Shown here: positions 26,402 through 35,525 of the stretch, one piece after another
Position numbering within the stretch: position 1 is the first letter of the stretch
Layout of the letters: each line of letters starts with the position of its first letter
Assembly: GCF_004208415.1 (NCBI RefSeq)
Contig: NZ_CP035758.1
Coordinates: 7,564,001 to 7,628,000, forward strand
DNA length: 64,000 nucleotides
Source: Ktedonosporobacter rubrisoli
GTDB lineage: Bacteria; Chloroflexota; Ktedonobacteria; Ktedonobacterales; Ktedonobacteraceae
Direction: 5' to 3'
The notes under the pieces: model-generated
What the model saw: only the letters and a program-made list of their open reading frames with translations
What the model was told of the DNA's origin: nothing
The model's database searches: none
Translations under genes and position numbers: made by a program

Positions 26402-28030
26402 ATGTATTCCACGGAGCGCCGACAGGCGATCATTGTTCTTGATTTTGGGTCACAGTATAGCCGGTTGATCACCCGTCGCGTGCGCGAGAGCCATGTCTAT
26501 AGTGAACTGGTGCCGGCCAATACGACGCTCGCAGAATTGCAGCAGAAGCCGTACCTGGATATAAAGGGATTTATTCTTTCTGGTGGACCATCCAGCGTCT
26601 ATGACGATGACGCACCCATTTGTGACCCGGCCATTTTACAGAGTGGCTTGCCTATTCTGGGCATTTGTTATGGGATGCACATTTTAGCCAATCAGCTTGG
26701 CGGGCATGTGGCTCCAGCACAGGGCCGACGCGAATATGGCCCGGCCACTATCGATGTGCCCCCAAACGCAGGCGACGATGAGCAGGCCTTTCGCATTTTT
26801 GCCGGCCTGGCTGAGCAGTTTGGCGCGAGCAAGCAGGATTCTTTACACCTGCCCGTCTGGATGAGCCACGGCGATAGCGTCGATCAGCTGCCTGCAGGCT
26901 TTCGCGTGCTGGCCTGCACCGAGAGCAATCCGGTGGCTGTGATTGCGCACCCTCAAGGCTTGATTGGTTTGCAGTTCCATCCCGAAGTTACCCATACGAA
27001 ACAGGGCAAAGAGCTTATCAACAATTTCCTGTTTCGCATCTGCGCTTGCGCCGGCGATTGGACCTCTGGCTCGGTTATTGAGGAGACCGTCGAACAGATT
27101 CGCTCGCGCATCGGGAGCGAGCGCGTGCTCTGTGCGCTCTCTGGTGGCGTCGATTCTGCGGTGGCGGCTTTGCTCATCCACCGTGCGGTAGGTGATCAGC
27201 TTACCTGTGTCTTTGTTGATACCGGCTGCTTGCGCGCGGGCGAACGCGAACAGGTAGTTGAGACCTTTAGCGGGCATCTGCATATTCCGCTTGTAGTTGT
27301 CGATGCTAAGCGGCGTTTCCTGGCTCGCCTGGCCGATGTCGTCGATCCCGAACAGAAACGCAAGATTATTGGCGAAGAGTTTATCCGTGTCTTCGAGGAA
27401 GAGGCTGAGCGCCTCGCGGAACAGAAGGGGCCGATCGCCTTCCTGGCTCAGGGCACGCTCTATCCCGATGTGATTGAGAGTACCAGCCACGATACTGCCT
27501 CGACGGCGAAGCGCATTAAGACGCACCACAATGTGGGAGGTCTGCCTGAAGATATCAAGTTCAAGCTTGTCGAGCCCTTGCGTACGCTCTTCAAAGATGA
27601 GGTGCGCGAGATTGGCCAGGCGCTTGGCTTGCCCGAAGAATGGGTCTGGCGCCATCCCTTCCCGGGTCCGGGCCTGGCTATCCGCGTCATTGGACCGGTT
27701 GACGAGGGGCGCCTTGATGTCTTGCGCGCCGCCGATAAGGTTGTGATCGAGGAGATTCGCAAGGCTGGCATCTATCGCGAGCTGGGGCAGGCCTTTGCTG
27801 TGCTCACGCCTATTCAAAGCGTTGGTGTGATGGGCGATGGGCGCACCTATGCTAATGTCGTGGCCGTTCGCGCTGTGACGACAGGCGACTTTATGACTGC
27901 GGATTGGGCCAGGCTCTCGCCCGATTTGCTGGCGCGTATCTCACACCGCCTTGTCAATGAAGTGCCGGGCGTGAATCGCGTCGTCTACGATATTACCTCA
28001 AAGCCCCCGGCTACCATTGAATGGGAATAG
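26402..28030 (+). CDS. guaA: GMP synthase (glutamine-hydrolysing)
   Basis: The product is 542 residues from ATG 26402; TTG 26384 would add six residues. The class I amidotransferase has its Cys in LGICYGMH and the His-Glu in QFHPEVTHT. The ATP-pyrophosphatase domain has the P-loop ALSGGVDSAV, and the C-terminal dimerisation domain ends in the usual ITSKPPATIEWE. It converts XMP to GMP with glutamine and ATP. A Nudix gene begins 7 bp after the stop and is probably cotranscribed. Confidence 0.98.
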   Translation: MYSTERRQAIIVLDFGSQYSRLITRRVRESHVYSELVPANTTLAELQQKPYLDIKGFILSGGPSSVYDDDAPICDPAILQSGLPILGICYGMHILANQLGGHVAPAQGRREYGPATIDVPPNAGDDEQAFRIFAGLAEQFGASKQDSLHLPVWMSHGDSVDQLPAGFRVLACTESNPVAVIAHPQGLIGLQFHPEVTHTKQGKELINNFLFRICACAGDWTSGSVIEETVEQIRSRIGSERVLCALSGGVDSAVAALLIHRAVGDQLTCVFVDTGCLRAGEREQVVETFSGHLHIPLVVVDAKRRFLARLADVVDPEQKRKIIGEEFIRVFEEEAERLAEQKGPIAFLAQGTLYPDVIESTSHDTASTAKRIKTHHNVGGLPEDIKFKLVEPLRTLFKDEVREIGQALGLPEEWVWRHPFPGPGLAIRVIGPVDEGRLDVLRAADKVVIEEIRKAGIYRELGQAFAVLTPIQSVGVMGDGRTYANVVAVRAVTTGDFMTADWARLSPDLLARISHRLVNEVPGVNRVVYDITSKPPATIEWE

Positions 28031-28036
28031 CCTGGC

Positions 28037-28843
28037 ATGATCGAGTTTGAAGTTATTGCGCGCGGCCTCTACAGGCCGCAGCAATTTATTATCGAGTATC
28101 GACCCGAGCTGCGTATGCCGCTTACCCCCGATATTCAAGCCTGGATGGATGAGCAGTGGACACAGAAGCTAGCGCGGGCCAGGCAGGATGGCACGCTCCT
28201 GTTTGATGCTCCGCTGTTTCGCTTTATCGAGGCTCAGGCTGGCGCTGACGATACGCTTCACCTGACGCTTGGCGAGACCAGCTATAAGCAGTATGTAACG
28301 ACGCGCATGCCTGCTTTTGCCCAGGGAAGAGCGCGTCAGGAACTGGGCAATGCGCTCTCGGTCTGCTCGGTGGTCGAGACCAGCGATGATTACATTCTGT
28401 TGGACAAGCGGCAGGGCGTGGATGTATATGTTGGGCGCTACCATGTCATCGGAGGCTTTTTTGAGCGGGAGCGCGATATGGCGGCGCAGCCAGATCCATT
28501 CGGGGCCATGCGCCGCGAGATCCGCGAAGAAACCGGCGTGCAGGCTGAGGATATCAGCGAACAGTATTGCCTTGGTGTGGTTTATGATCTGGCGACGCCG
28601 CATGCCGAACTGTGCTTTCTGACGCGACTGCATATTTCCCTGGCTGAGGTGCTGAAGCGCGAGCCCGAAGAGGATGAGATCAAGCAACTGCTCTCACTCA
28701 AGGTGAGCGCTGAGAGTTTGCGCGAGTTCATTGTGAGCCAGCATGGCAATATCTCGGCGACAGGCGAGCCCAATTTGCTCTTCTATGGAGCCTGGAAATT
28801 CGGCGAAGCCTGGTATGCTGAACTGCTGACTGGTCTGCGCTGA
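28037..28843 (+). CDS. Nudix hydrolase
   Basis: The product is 268 residues. The Nudix box is present as GAMRREIREETGVQ, with the conserved REXXEE metal ligands, after GGFFERERDM, which suggests a longer loop before the helix. The first 100 residues form a separate N-terminal domain without a known motif. Substrates of such enzymes are nucleoside diphosphates linked to other groups; which one is not visible here. Its place 7 bp after guaA suggests a nucleotide-cleaning role. Confidence 0.85.
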   Translation: MIEFEVIARGLYRPQQFIIEYRPELRMPLTPDIQAWMDEQWTQKLARARQDGTLLFDAPLFRFIEAQAGADDTLHLTLGETSYKQYVTTRMPAFAQGRARQELGNALSVCSVVETSDDYILLDKRQGVDVYVGRYHVIGGFFERERDMAAQPDPFGAMRREIREETGVQAEDISEQYCLGVVYDLATPHAELCFLTRLHISLAEVLKREPEEDEIKQLLSLKVSAESLREFIVSQHGNISATGEPNLLFYGAWKFGEAWYAELLTGLR

Positions 28844-28945
28844 ACTGAATGTGGTAGAATTGGGCCAGGAGAACGCCGAACAAATGTTTTATGGGCTCAT
28901 GCATGCTGGGTGAAATTATGTGGTATTGAGGAGGAGAATTGCTAT

Positions 28946-29513
28946 ATGGACTGGCCTGAGTATCCAACCATGGATGTAGAAGATTATCTGAACTTAGATA
29001 GCGCCAGCCGGACAGCGCTATGAATATCTCGACGGCCGGCTCAGAATGCTGGCTGGAGGCAGTATTAATCATGCGCTCGTTATTGCTAACTTGATCGGAA
29101 TTCTCTATGGGGCTCTGCGTGGAAAGCCCTGCCGGGTCTATAACTCGGATATCCGTTTGCAACTGAGCAAAGCGCGTTATGTGTATCCAGATATAACGGT
29201 GAGCTGCGATGAGCGGGATAAAGGGCAGGGCGATTCTATACGCTATCCTCGATTAGTAGTAGAAGTGCTCTCACCCAGCACTGAAGCCTTTGATCGGGGA
29301 CGCAAAGCCGCCTACTATCGCGAATGCGCTAGCTTATAGGAATATGTTATCGTTGAAGCGCAAGAAATGCAGATCGAGGTTTATCATCGCGAACAAAGTG
29401 GCTGGATGCTCTATCCTGCAGGCCCCAGCAGTATAGTCAAGCTGAGGAGCCTCGATATCCAGATCCCCATAGAAGATATCTACGAGAACGTGTATTGCGT
29501 CGAGCAAAAATAA
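28946..29513 (+). pseudogene. Broken Uma2-family (DUF820) gene
   Basis: A strong GAGGAGGA precedes ATG 28946, and the first 20 codons match the start of the intact gene at 31022. At about 29005-29013 the frame is lost; the text resumes in another frame as RYEYLDGRLRMLAGG. A TAG at 29337 falls where a sibling has a Gln codon (CAG), and the same frame then runs to TAA 29513. With one frameshift and one nonsense change, the gene is dead. It is the most decayed member of the Uma2 cluster. Confidence 0.85.
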
Positions 29514-29563
29514 GAGCCCATAAAGTCGGGCTGTAAGCTTAGCTTTTGAAGTACAGCTCGGCT

Positions 29564-30163
29564 TTAGAGAAAGAACTGTTCAACCTTGACGTTCCACTCA
29601 GGCACAATCTTTGAGGGCAAACTAGCTTTGCCACGAAAAACGCCAAGGGAATGATATTGGCCCTCCTCCAGCACTAACAGCTCTACTGTCTTGCTACCAG
29701 GGAGCACGATCCAGTATTCGGGTACCCCTGCACTAGCATAGGCCACAAATTTTTCGTGTAGATCGTGGCGGATCGTCGCGGGGGAAGCAACCTCAACGAC
29801 AAGATCGGGCGCGCCCAGCACGCAGCGCTCGGTTATGCGCTCACGGTGCTCATTGAGCACGACTAATACATCGGGCTGGACGACATGTCGATCAGCTAAA
29901 ATCACATCAAAGGGAGCGACAAAGACTCTTCCTCGTTTGGTCGCTTGGATCGCGCTGCGCAAGTAGGCAAAAATCTCTCCTACAATAGATTGGTGCTCAG
30001 CGCTGGGCGAAGGTGCCATATAGAGAACTCCACTAACCACTTCATAACGATGCCCATCCTCTGGTATCGTAGCATATTGCGCATATGTCCACTGACCCTG
30101 TGCTGGACCTGGCATCCGATTTGCCGGAACGACCACAGACAGGCTTTCTTCGGTTGTCATCAT
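29564..30163 (-). CDS. Uma2-family (DUF820) putative endonuclease
   Basis: The product is 199 residues. The PD-(D/E)XK-like core has QPDVLVVLNEHRERI, then PDLVVEVASPATIRHDLHEK, with Asp, Glu and Lys in nuclease order, and YWIVLPGSKTVELL after it. The N-terminal TIPEDGHRYEVVSG is typical. These genes are very numerous in cyanobacteria and Ktedonobacteria; function is mostly unknown. It is a close duplicate of the gene at 30224-30823. Confidence 0.88.
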   Translation of the reverse strand: MMTTEESLSVVVPANRMPGPAQGQWTYAQYATIPEDGHRYEVVSGVLYMAPSPSAEHQSIVGEIFAYLRSAIQATKRGRVFVAPFDVILADRHVVQPDVLVVLNEHRERITERCVLGAPDLVVEVASPATIRHDLHEKFVAYASAGVPEYWIVLPGSKTVELLVLEEGQYHSLGVFRGKASLPSKIVPEWNVKVEQFFL

Positions 30164-30223
30164 ATCTTCACTCCTGCGTAATGCCTTAGAGCACTGTCTT
30201 TTCCGTCTCCTGGCAACGCAACT

Positions 30224-30823
30224 CTAGAGAAAGAACTGTCCGACCTGAACATCCCACTCGGGGATAAGCCGAGATGGTAAGGTAGCCTTGTCACGAAAAA
30301 CGCCGAGAGAATGATATTGGCCCTCCTCCAGTACTAGCAGCTCAAGCGTCTGGCTGTCTGGCTGGATAATCCAATACTCAGGAACACCCGCGTCGGCATA
30401 GGCGTCTAGCTTCTCGCGCAGATCATGGCGTGCAGTCGCGGGGGAAGCGACCTCGACGACGAGATCGGGCGCACCCAGCACGCAGCGCTCGGTGATACGT
30501 TCACTATGCTCATTGAGTACGACTAATACATCGGGCTGGACGACGTGCCGATCAGCTAGGACCACATCAAAGGGAGCGACAAAAACTCTTCCTCGTTTGA
30601 TCGCTTGGATCGCGCTGAACAAGTGAACGACTATTTTTACCACTATAGATTGGTGCTCAGCGCTGGGCGAAGGTGCCATATAGAGAACTCCACTAACCAC
30701 TTCATAACGATACCCATCCTCTGGTATCGTAGCATATTGCGCATATGTCCAGCGACCCTGTGCCGGACCTGGCATCCGATTTGCCGGAACGACTACAGAC
30801 AGGCTTTCTTCGGTTGTCATCAT
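30224..30823 (-). CDS. Uma2-family (DUF820) putative endonuclease, tandem copy
   Basis: The start is set at ATG 30823, with AGGAG seven bases upstream, matching the start of the 29564 copy; a longer frame goes to 30877. The protein is 199 residues and differs from the copy at scattered positions, mainly in the middle and the C-terminus. The core QPDVLVVLNEHSERI and PDLVVEVASPATARHDLREK is intact. The duplicated unit of about 660 bp includes the upstream region (GAGCACTGTCTT at both). Both copies appear functional. Confidence 0.88.
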   Translation of the reverse strand: MMTTEESLSVVVPANRMPGPAQGRWTYAQYATIPEDGYRYEVVSGVLYMAPSPSAEHQSIVVKIVVHLFSAIQAIKRGRVFVAPFDVVLADRHVVQPDVLVVLNEHSERITERCVLGAPDLVVEVASPATARHDLREKLDAYADAGVPEYWIIQPDSQTLELLVLEEGQYHSLGVFRDKATLPSRLIPEWDVQVGQFFL

Positions 30824-31021
30824 ATCTTTGCTCCTGTTCAATTGCCTCAGAGCACTGTCTTCTTCTTTTGCTAGCATACCATAGAAGGCAGCAAACGCAT
30901 AGAAGCGTTAAGGCTTACAGCGTACAAATACATAGAAAGATCATCATAAATAACTATAGCCAGCCCGCTGGCCCGTGCTACACTCTGAACAAGAATTGTA
31001 GATAGCAGGGGGATTGACTAT

Positions 31022-31615
31022 ATGGCGAATCTACCTTACCATTCAGACATGAGCGATATAAGCGTTGAAGCATACTTGCAGCTCGACCGCTCTAGCCCAG
31101 AGCAGCGCTATGAATATATTGACGGTCAGCTCAGAATGCTGGCCGGTGGAACTACCAGGCATGCGAAGATCGGCATCAACGTAACGAGTGCTCTGCATGA
31201 TCGACTGCGCGGACATTCCTGCGTAGTCTATAACTCTGACTTGCGCGTCAAACTTTCCGCGCACAGATATGTCTACCCCGATGCTTCCGTGAGCTGTGAC
31301 GTGCGTGACCACGATGAACAATTGGACAATATCAACTTCCCTTGCCTCATTGTGGAAATACTTTCTCCCGGTACTGAAGCCTATGATCGCGGGAAAAAAT
31401 TCAACTATTACCGCGAGTGCCAGAGCGTACAGGAATATGTACTCGTTAATACCGAGAGCCCCTTAGTTGAGCTTTTCCGGCGCGAGAAAAATACCTTGTG
31501 GACGCTTCATCTCTTCTCCCTGGAGGATGAAGTAAAATTTGCCTGCCTCGGGATTAGCTTACCTGTGACCGCTATTTATGAAGGCATAACTTTCCAGAAC
31601 GGTTCACGCGAGTAG
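31022..31615 (+). CDS. Uma2-family (DUF820) putative endonuclease
   Basis: The product is 197 residues. YEYIDGQLRMLAGG, YVYPDASVSCDVRD and LIVEILSPGTEAYDRGKK hold the acidic and Lys residues of the nuclease core. It belongs to a different branch from the two minus-strand genes and is the intact relative of the 28946 pseudogene. GCAGGGGG precedes ATG 31022. It is the last chromosomal gene before the integrative element; its stop is about 130 bp left of attL. Confidence 0.88.
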   Translation: MANLPYHSDMSDISVEAYLQLDRSSPEQRYEYIDGQLRMLAGGTTRHAKIGINVTSALHDRLRGHSCVVYNSDLRVKLSAHRYVYPDASVSCDVRDHDEQLDNINFPCLIVEILSPGTEAYDRGKKFNYYRECQSVQEYVLVNTESPLVELFRREKNTLWTLHLFSLEDEVKFACLGISLPVTAIYEGITFQNGSRE

Positions 31616-31745
31616 CTGAAAGGGAAGCATCCATGATACTACCAGAACACTATTCGATGAACATTCAATGGGACCCGAGAGATAGCATCTATTACTAACA
31701 GCTCCAATCAGGTACAATCTTCGCACAAAACACAAGACATCTTCC

Positions 31746-31780
31746 CACGGTTTACCCTTGTGATATAATTGCGTACAACA
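31746..31780 (+). repeat. attL: 35-bp core repeat
   Basis: It begins CACGGTTTACCC and ends GCGTACAACA, and is identical to 40573-40607. It carries TGATATAAT (31761-31769), an extended -10 hexamer, so this copy also looks like a promoter, here pointing into the 3' end of the integrase gene. Confidence 0.85.
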
Positions 31781-31790
31781 TCCGAAATAA

Positions 31791-31816
31791 GCGGTGTTAA
31801 TACTCCGTAACACCGC
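31791..31816. promoter_or_regulatory. Inverted repeat next to attL
   Basis: GCGGTGTTA and TAACACCGC flank an 8-base loop, 10 bp inside attL. It may be an integrase arm site or a terminator for int (it has no T-run). Confidence 0.5.
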
Positions 31817-31879
31817 CTCTAGAGCGTATCCAAACAATTCTCAATTCTTAAGAATTAATGTCTACATCAGTAAAGTACA

Positions 31880-33010
31880 TCAATTCCCAAAAAGATCATC
31901 CATACCATTCATTGCGTCTTTGTGCATTGATGGTAATAGATGGGAATAAACATCCATCGTCATAGCAATAGTGCTATGGCCTAAAAGCTCTTGCACAACC
32001 TTGGGATGAATACCCATCTGTAGAAGAATAGTTGCAGCACTGTGACGAAGATCGTGAAAACGCATGTGGGGTAAATCCGCTTGATCTAATGCCTTCTGAA
32101 ACATTTTTAGAAGTCGATCAGGCTTTAAAAAGTTACCTTGAGTGTTAGGAAATACCAAGTCTCGATCTACCCATTTTTTGGCAGATGATTTATAAGCGTT
32201 TTGCCTCTCCTGATGTCTTTTTAGTGCATCAATTACAACATGAGGTAATACTATCTTGCGACGGCTATAACTCGACTTTGGATCATTCTCGACAAAGCCA
32301 TACCCAGCTAACCTATTCACAGTATGCTTTATCCTCAATGTACAGCTATCTAGATCTATATCACTCCATCTCAAAGACAACAACTCGCCTCTACGCATAG
32401 CAGTTGTCACTGCCATAAGAAGAATAGCTTCTAAACCACTCTCCCTAACAATCCGAATAAGTTTTTGCGCCTCAGCATCCGATAACGTGCAGGGCTCATA
32501 TCGATCTCGTTTAGGTACTGTGACAATAGATGCTACATTATATGATACAAGCTTCCATTTTATTGCATTTTCTAGAGCTACATGAAGGACTGCATGAATA
32601 ACCGTAATGCTGCTAGGTTTTAGATTACTTTGCAGGAGTTTAGCATAAAACACCTGCACGTGTTGGGGAGTCAATTTTTGTAATTGAATATGACCTAACG
32701 CTGGCGCTAGATGTCTTCTAATTGCCCAACGATATTGGATATAGGTACTATGCCTTGATAGAGGCGGTTTATGTGTCGTTTCAAGCCACTGAACAAGGTA
32801 ATCCCGAAGTTTCTGACGAGGGCCAGTTGCTAAGGTTCCTTCTTTATCTTCCTTTTGTGCTGATCGTAACCTTTCAAGTGCTTCATTTGCCGTCTTGCCA
32901 TAAACGTATTTACGCCTGCCGTTCTTAGGTATAAAACTAGCTTGCCATCTTCCATCTTTACGTTTGAACAGTGTTCCTTCACCATTCTTACGGACCTTCT
33001 TATTGGCCAT
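31880..33010 (-). CDS. int: Tyrosine site-specific integrase
   Basis: ATG 33010 is used, preceded by GGGGGTGATG; the longer frame to 33130 lies over the excisionase gene. The product is 376 residues. An N-terminal arm-binding domain (KNGEGTLFKRKDGRWQASF), a SAM-like core-binding domain (about 70-150), and a catalytic domain with Arg in TAMRRGELLSL, HxxR in HDLRHSAA, LLGHS and Tyr in DVYSHLL. This is the phage/ICE integrase plan (Tn916 or phi-LC3 type). It cuts and joins the att core. Confidence 0.95.
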   Translation of the reverse strand: MANKKVRKNGEGTLFKRKDGRWQASFIPKNGRRKYVYGKTANEALERLRSAQKEDKEGTLATGPRQKLRDYLVQWLETTHKPPLSRHSTYIQYRWAIRRHLAPALGHIQLQKLTPQHVQVFYAKLLQSNLKPSSITVIHAVLHVALENAIKWKLVSYNVASIVTVPKRDRYEPCTLSDAEAQKLIRIVRESGLEAILLMAVTTAMRRGELLSLRWSDIDLDSCTLRIKHTVNRLAGYGFVENDPKSSYSRRKIVLPHVVIDALKRHQERQNAYKSSAKKWVDRDLVFPNTQGNFLKPDRLLKMFQKALDQADLPHMRFHDLRHSAATILLQMGIHPKVVQELLGHSTIAMTMDVYSHLLPSMHKDAMNGMDDLFGN

Positions 33011-33017
33011 TTCCGCA

Positions 33018-33239
33018 TCACCCCCGTACCTGTTCATGCTCAATAAGCCATCTTTGTACGGAAGCAGCGTAAAAGCGGAGAGATCGACCCATACGCATAA
33101 ATGGAAGCCCTTCATTCTGCATAAGCTCATATACTTTCGGCCTGCTGATACAGAGTAGAGACATCATATCTTTTATCGTTAATAACTGTAATTGTGCGGA
33201 TGTCTCGTCACTCAACCGGTTTATCTTTACCTGTTTCAT
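33018..33239 (-). CDS. Excisionase-like HTH protein
   Basis: The product is 73 residues from ATG 33239, preceded by GAAAGGTG. It has a helix-turn-helix of the HTH_17/MerR type (LLTIKDMMSLLCISRPKVYELM) with the wing LPFMRMGRSLRFY. Proteins like this bind att arms and direct excision. The gap to integrase is 7 bp; the two are in one operon, xis first. A role as transcription regulator is also possible. Confidence 0.8.
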   Translation of the reverse strand: MKQVKINRLSDETSAQLQLLTIKDMMSLLCISRPKVYELMQNEGLPFMRMGRSLRFYAASVQRWLIEHEQVRG

Positions 33240-33373
33240 ACGTTGAGCACCTTTCACAAAAACAGCCTTGCATGCTACAATAAACATGCAAGGCTACAAA
33301 CACTAGCCAGTAGTCAAGGCTTCTCTGTCCAGGTTCCAATTGTCCAGGGAAGCCACTTCTATTTTTGATGGTC

Positions 33374-33553
33374 CTATTGTTGCTTAACAGAAGTGACAAA
33401 ACGAAAATCACGCCCGAGCACTTCAAGCCAAGTACGATGCTGACGAATACAGTCCTCACAGACGAGTACGCCCGTCTTTTCTCCCTTTCTTCCCTTCTCA
33501 TGAGCATAGGTACAGGGAGCCCATTTTCTGCACAATGAACAAGTAGCTTGCAT
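33374..33553 (-). CDS. Small zinc-ribbon protein of the element
   Basis: The product is 59 residues from ATG 33553 (GTG 33556 also possible). Cys pairs CSLC and CEDC, plus a further Cys in WAPC, suggest a zinc ribbon. The C-terminus (RHTWLEV...DFRFVTSVKQQ in part) is basic. Such small proteins occur on many mobile elements; function unknown. AAGGGACG lies upstream. Confidence 0.65.
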   Translation of the reverse strand: MQATCSLCRKWAPCTYAHEKGRKGEKTGVLVCEDCIRQHRTWLEVLGRDFRFVTSVKQQ

Positions 33554-33630
33554 CACGCCGTCCCTTCATGGAAGCGTTGAAAACACTTCATTGATACTCG
33601 CCTATCGGGCCGCTTTACAAGCCCGTTTAA

Positions 33631-35147
33631 GACTTTGACGTTTAGATAAACAGTACCTATTGGGAGGTACGTTGCACCTTCCATCGAAAGGAACCTCTTT
33701 CATGGTGAAAGCACATGGACGAGCGTTAGCCCTCGATTTTGGCCTTGCGCTTCCGTTTGAGGATCACCGGATAGCGCGGAGCAGGCTGCGGATGAAAACC
33801 GCAGGCTCGCCCTGGCGAATTTCCTCGTGGTTGGCACCGACATGCGGGTGTTCCAAGCCGTGCCAAAAGCGACGGCATGATCCGACGCACCTGTCGAGGA
33901 GTCAGCGATCGTTGCTTGCTCTCCCAAGGTCGATACTCAGCTTGCCCAAGATGGCAAGCCAGGGCCAATTGGTTCAAGGCCAATGCCACCAGCAGGCTCC
34001 AGCGCTCAAACTGCTCAGGCATTCGCACATGGGCTTGTGTCCAGAGCAAATCTTGCTTCATGAAGCGGTAGGCATGCTCCTGAGAGAAGCGGAGAGCATA
34101 GGTGGGAGCAATCAACGGCAAGGCCGTCTGGGTCGAGAGTTGAACAAACCAACTTTCTCGCGGATCGCGCTTGCTGTCTTTGGCTCCTTCGCGCATGACA
34201 CGCACCACCGCAACCTCGACATCACGGCCTTGCTGAAAATGCAAGCCGTTCCAGCGTGTGAGGTGGACTGCTCGGCCTTTCTCATCGGTCCCCACAAAGC
34301 TCTCATCAACTCCCGTCAGCGTTTCTGGGCGAGTTCCTTGCAAGAGGGGGCCATCCAGTGGTCTTCGACCTCGTGTGCTGGTACGCACTGGCGCTCGGTA
34401 GAGCTTGCGGTTGCGCTTGAGGCGAATGAGCACCTCACAGCCCAACGCGCGACAGACTCGCAGAAAGTCTGCCGTAGCATACCAGCGATCTGCCAAAATG
34501 AGCACCCGCCGAGGCAACTGAGGAACCACCTCACGCAATTGCATGATCGCAACCTCGATTGCCGTTTGATGGGTAGGGATACGGCGTTGATCGAGGATGC
34601 CAACCCAACTCCCAGGTTCCGATGGCAAGAGCATCATCGTCGAGAAGTGCCATCCGGCGCTGATCGGCTTGCTGGCTCGCGGCAGGTTCGGGACGTAGAT
34701 GATGCCGCGATCTGGGCTGGTTTGAGCTTCTGGTCGGGGCACGCTACTGCTATCCACGCTCAGGCAAATGAGCTCATCGCTGGCTCGTTGCTGCAAGAAT
34801 GCCTGGATGCATACGGTGCGCAAGGCGGCATCATTGATCTTGCCATTGGTCAATGCCTGGTAGAGGCTGGACCAGCGGCGTTCAAAGCACGGTGCTTGCG
34901 ACAACTCGACCAGCGAGCGAGCCTGAGGCTCAACGAGCAAGGCATCGCACACGTTGAACAAGGCATCAGCTCCACGCTCAAAGCAGGTATATACCTGCTG
35001 ACGAAACTGTTGAAGTATGTTAAAGTGCAAGGTGTTGGTGTCCTTTGCTTGGTTTTTTTGATAGTGCAAAGAACACTACACCTGTTGGCGGCTCTTGGCA
35101 ATCCAAGGCTGCCTTTTTTACTGCTTTATCCAAACGTCAATAAGACT
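33631..35147 (-). mobile_element. IS4-like insertion sequence inside the integrative element
   Basis: Imperfect inverted ends: TTGACGTTTAGATAAA at 33635-33650 and its near complement at 35125-35140 (one mismatch), with CAGTA just inside both. The outer sequence GACT occurs on both sides (33631-33634, 35144-35147) and may be a 4-bp target duplication. One transposase gene is inside. The right end is about 20 bp from the first stem-loop of the 35165 array. Confidence 0.75.
33726..35069 (-). CDS. DDE transposase (IS4-like)
   Basis: The product is 447 residues. The first catalytic Asp is in CLSVDSSSVPRPEA, the second in VLILADRWYATADFL, and the Glu in LRFSQEHAYRFMKQDL, with spacing of a DDE domain with a beta-strand insertion as in IS4 or IS701 relatives. 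The C-terminal 60 residues are Arg/Pro/Cys-rich. All catalytic residues are present, so the IS may be active. A long antisense frame (33660-35159) is an artefact of the same codons. Confidence 0.9.
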   Translation of the reverse strand: MHYQKNQAKDTNTLHFNILQQFRQQVYTCFERGADALFNVCDALLVEPQARSLVELSQAPCFERRWSSLYQALTNGKINDAALRTVCIQAFLQQRASDELICLSVDSSSVPRPEAQTSPDRGIIYVPNLPRASKPISAGWHFSTMMLLPSEPGSWVGILDQRRIPTHQTAIEVAIMQLREVVPQLPRRVLILADRWYATADFLRVCRALGCEVLIRLKRNRKLYRAPVRTSTRGRRPLDGPLLQGTRPETLTGVDESFVGTDEKGRAVHLTRWNGLHFQQGRDVEVAVVRVMREGAKDSKRDPRESWFVQLSTQTALPLIAPTYALRFSQEHAYRFMKQDLLWTQAHVRMPEQFERWSLLVALALNQLALACHLGQAEYRPWESKQRSLTPRQVRRIMPSLLARLGTPACRCQPRGNSPGRACGFHPQPAPRYPVILKRKRKAKIEG

Positions 35148-35164
35148 AAAACTACGTAAAAAGA

Positions 35165-35465
35165 GGGGCTCGTGTTACTAGCGCGAGCCCCATTTCAATG
35201 ATGCTAGTAATACTGCCCTTGAGAGCACTCCTACTCACCTCATTTCGGAAATGCATCAATCGGCTTTGGAAGCCCTTTGAGATGAAACCTATGTATTGGT
35301 TGGGTCCTGTGTTACTAGACAGGACCCAAGGGGCTTTGCTTTCGCCAGACGGAAAAAGGAAGAGGGTTTTTCTTTCTCTCTTCCAACCCCCACAAATCCG
35401 CTTGATAAGCGCTTTGAGTAAGAAAACAATGGACTTATCGGAGCCTATGTTATTAGATAGGCTCC
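35165..35465. repeat. Three tandem stem-loops, ~137-bp period, conserved loop GTTAYTAG
   Basis: Hairpins lie at 35165-35191 (GGGGCTCG stem), 35301-35328 (TGGGTCCTGT stem) and 35440-35465 (GGAGCCTAT stem). The stems differ in sequence but each pairs fully, and all share loop GTTACTAG or GTTATTAG. Loop starts are 137 and 138 bp apart. Units 2 and 3 have a second small hairpin upstream (GGCTTtggAAGCC; CGCTTgatAAGCG), followed by CTTTGAG. This pattern of covariation points to a selected structure, in RNA or single-stranded DNA. No T-runs follow, so these are not plain terminators. Confidence 0.75.
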
Positions 35466-35525
35466 GTAAGGTTTGATCCTCGTCAAAAAAGACAGAGAAA
35501 ACGAGAAAAAGGAAGAGATATCTTC

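Noticed and set aside
26843..27817. Minus-strand frame of 324 codons in guaA
   Set aside because: It is a shadow of guaA codon use; no ribosome site or motif.
33660..35159. Plus-strand frame of 499 codons across the inner IS
   Set aside because: It mirrors the transposase gene, which has full DDE residues and family-like text.
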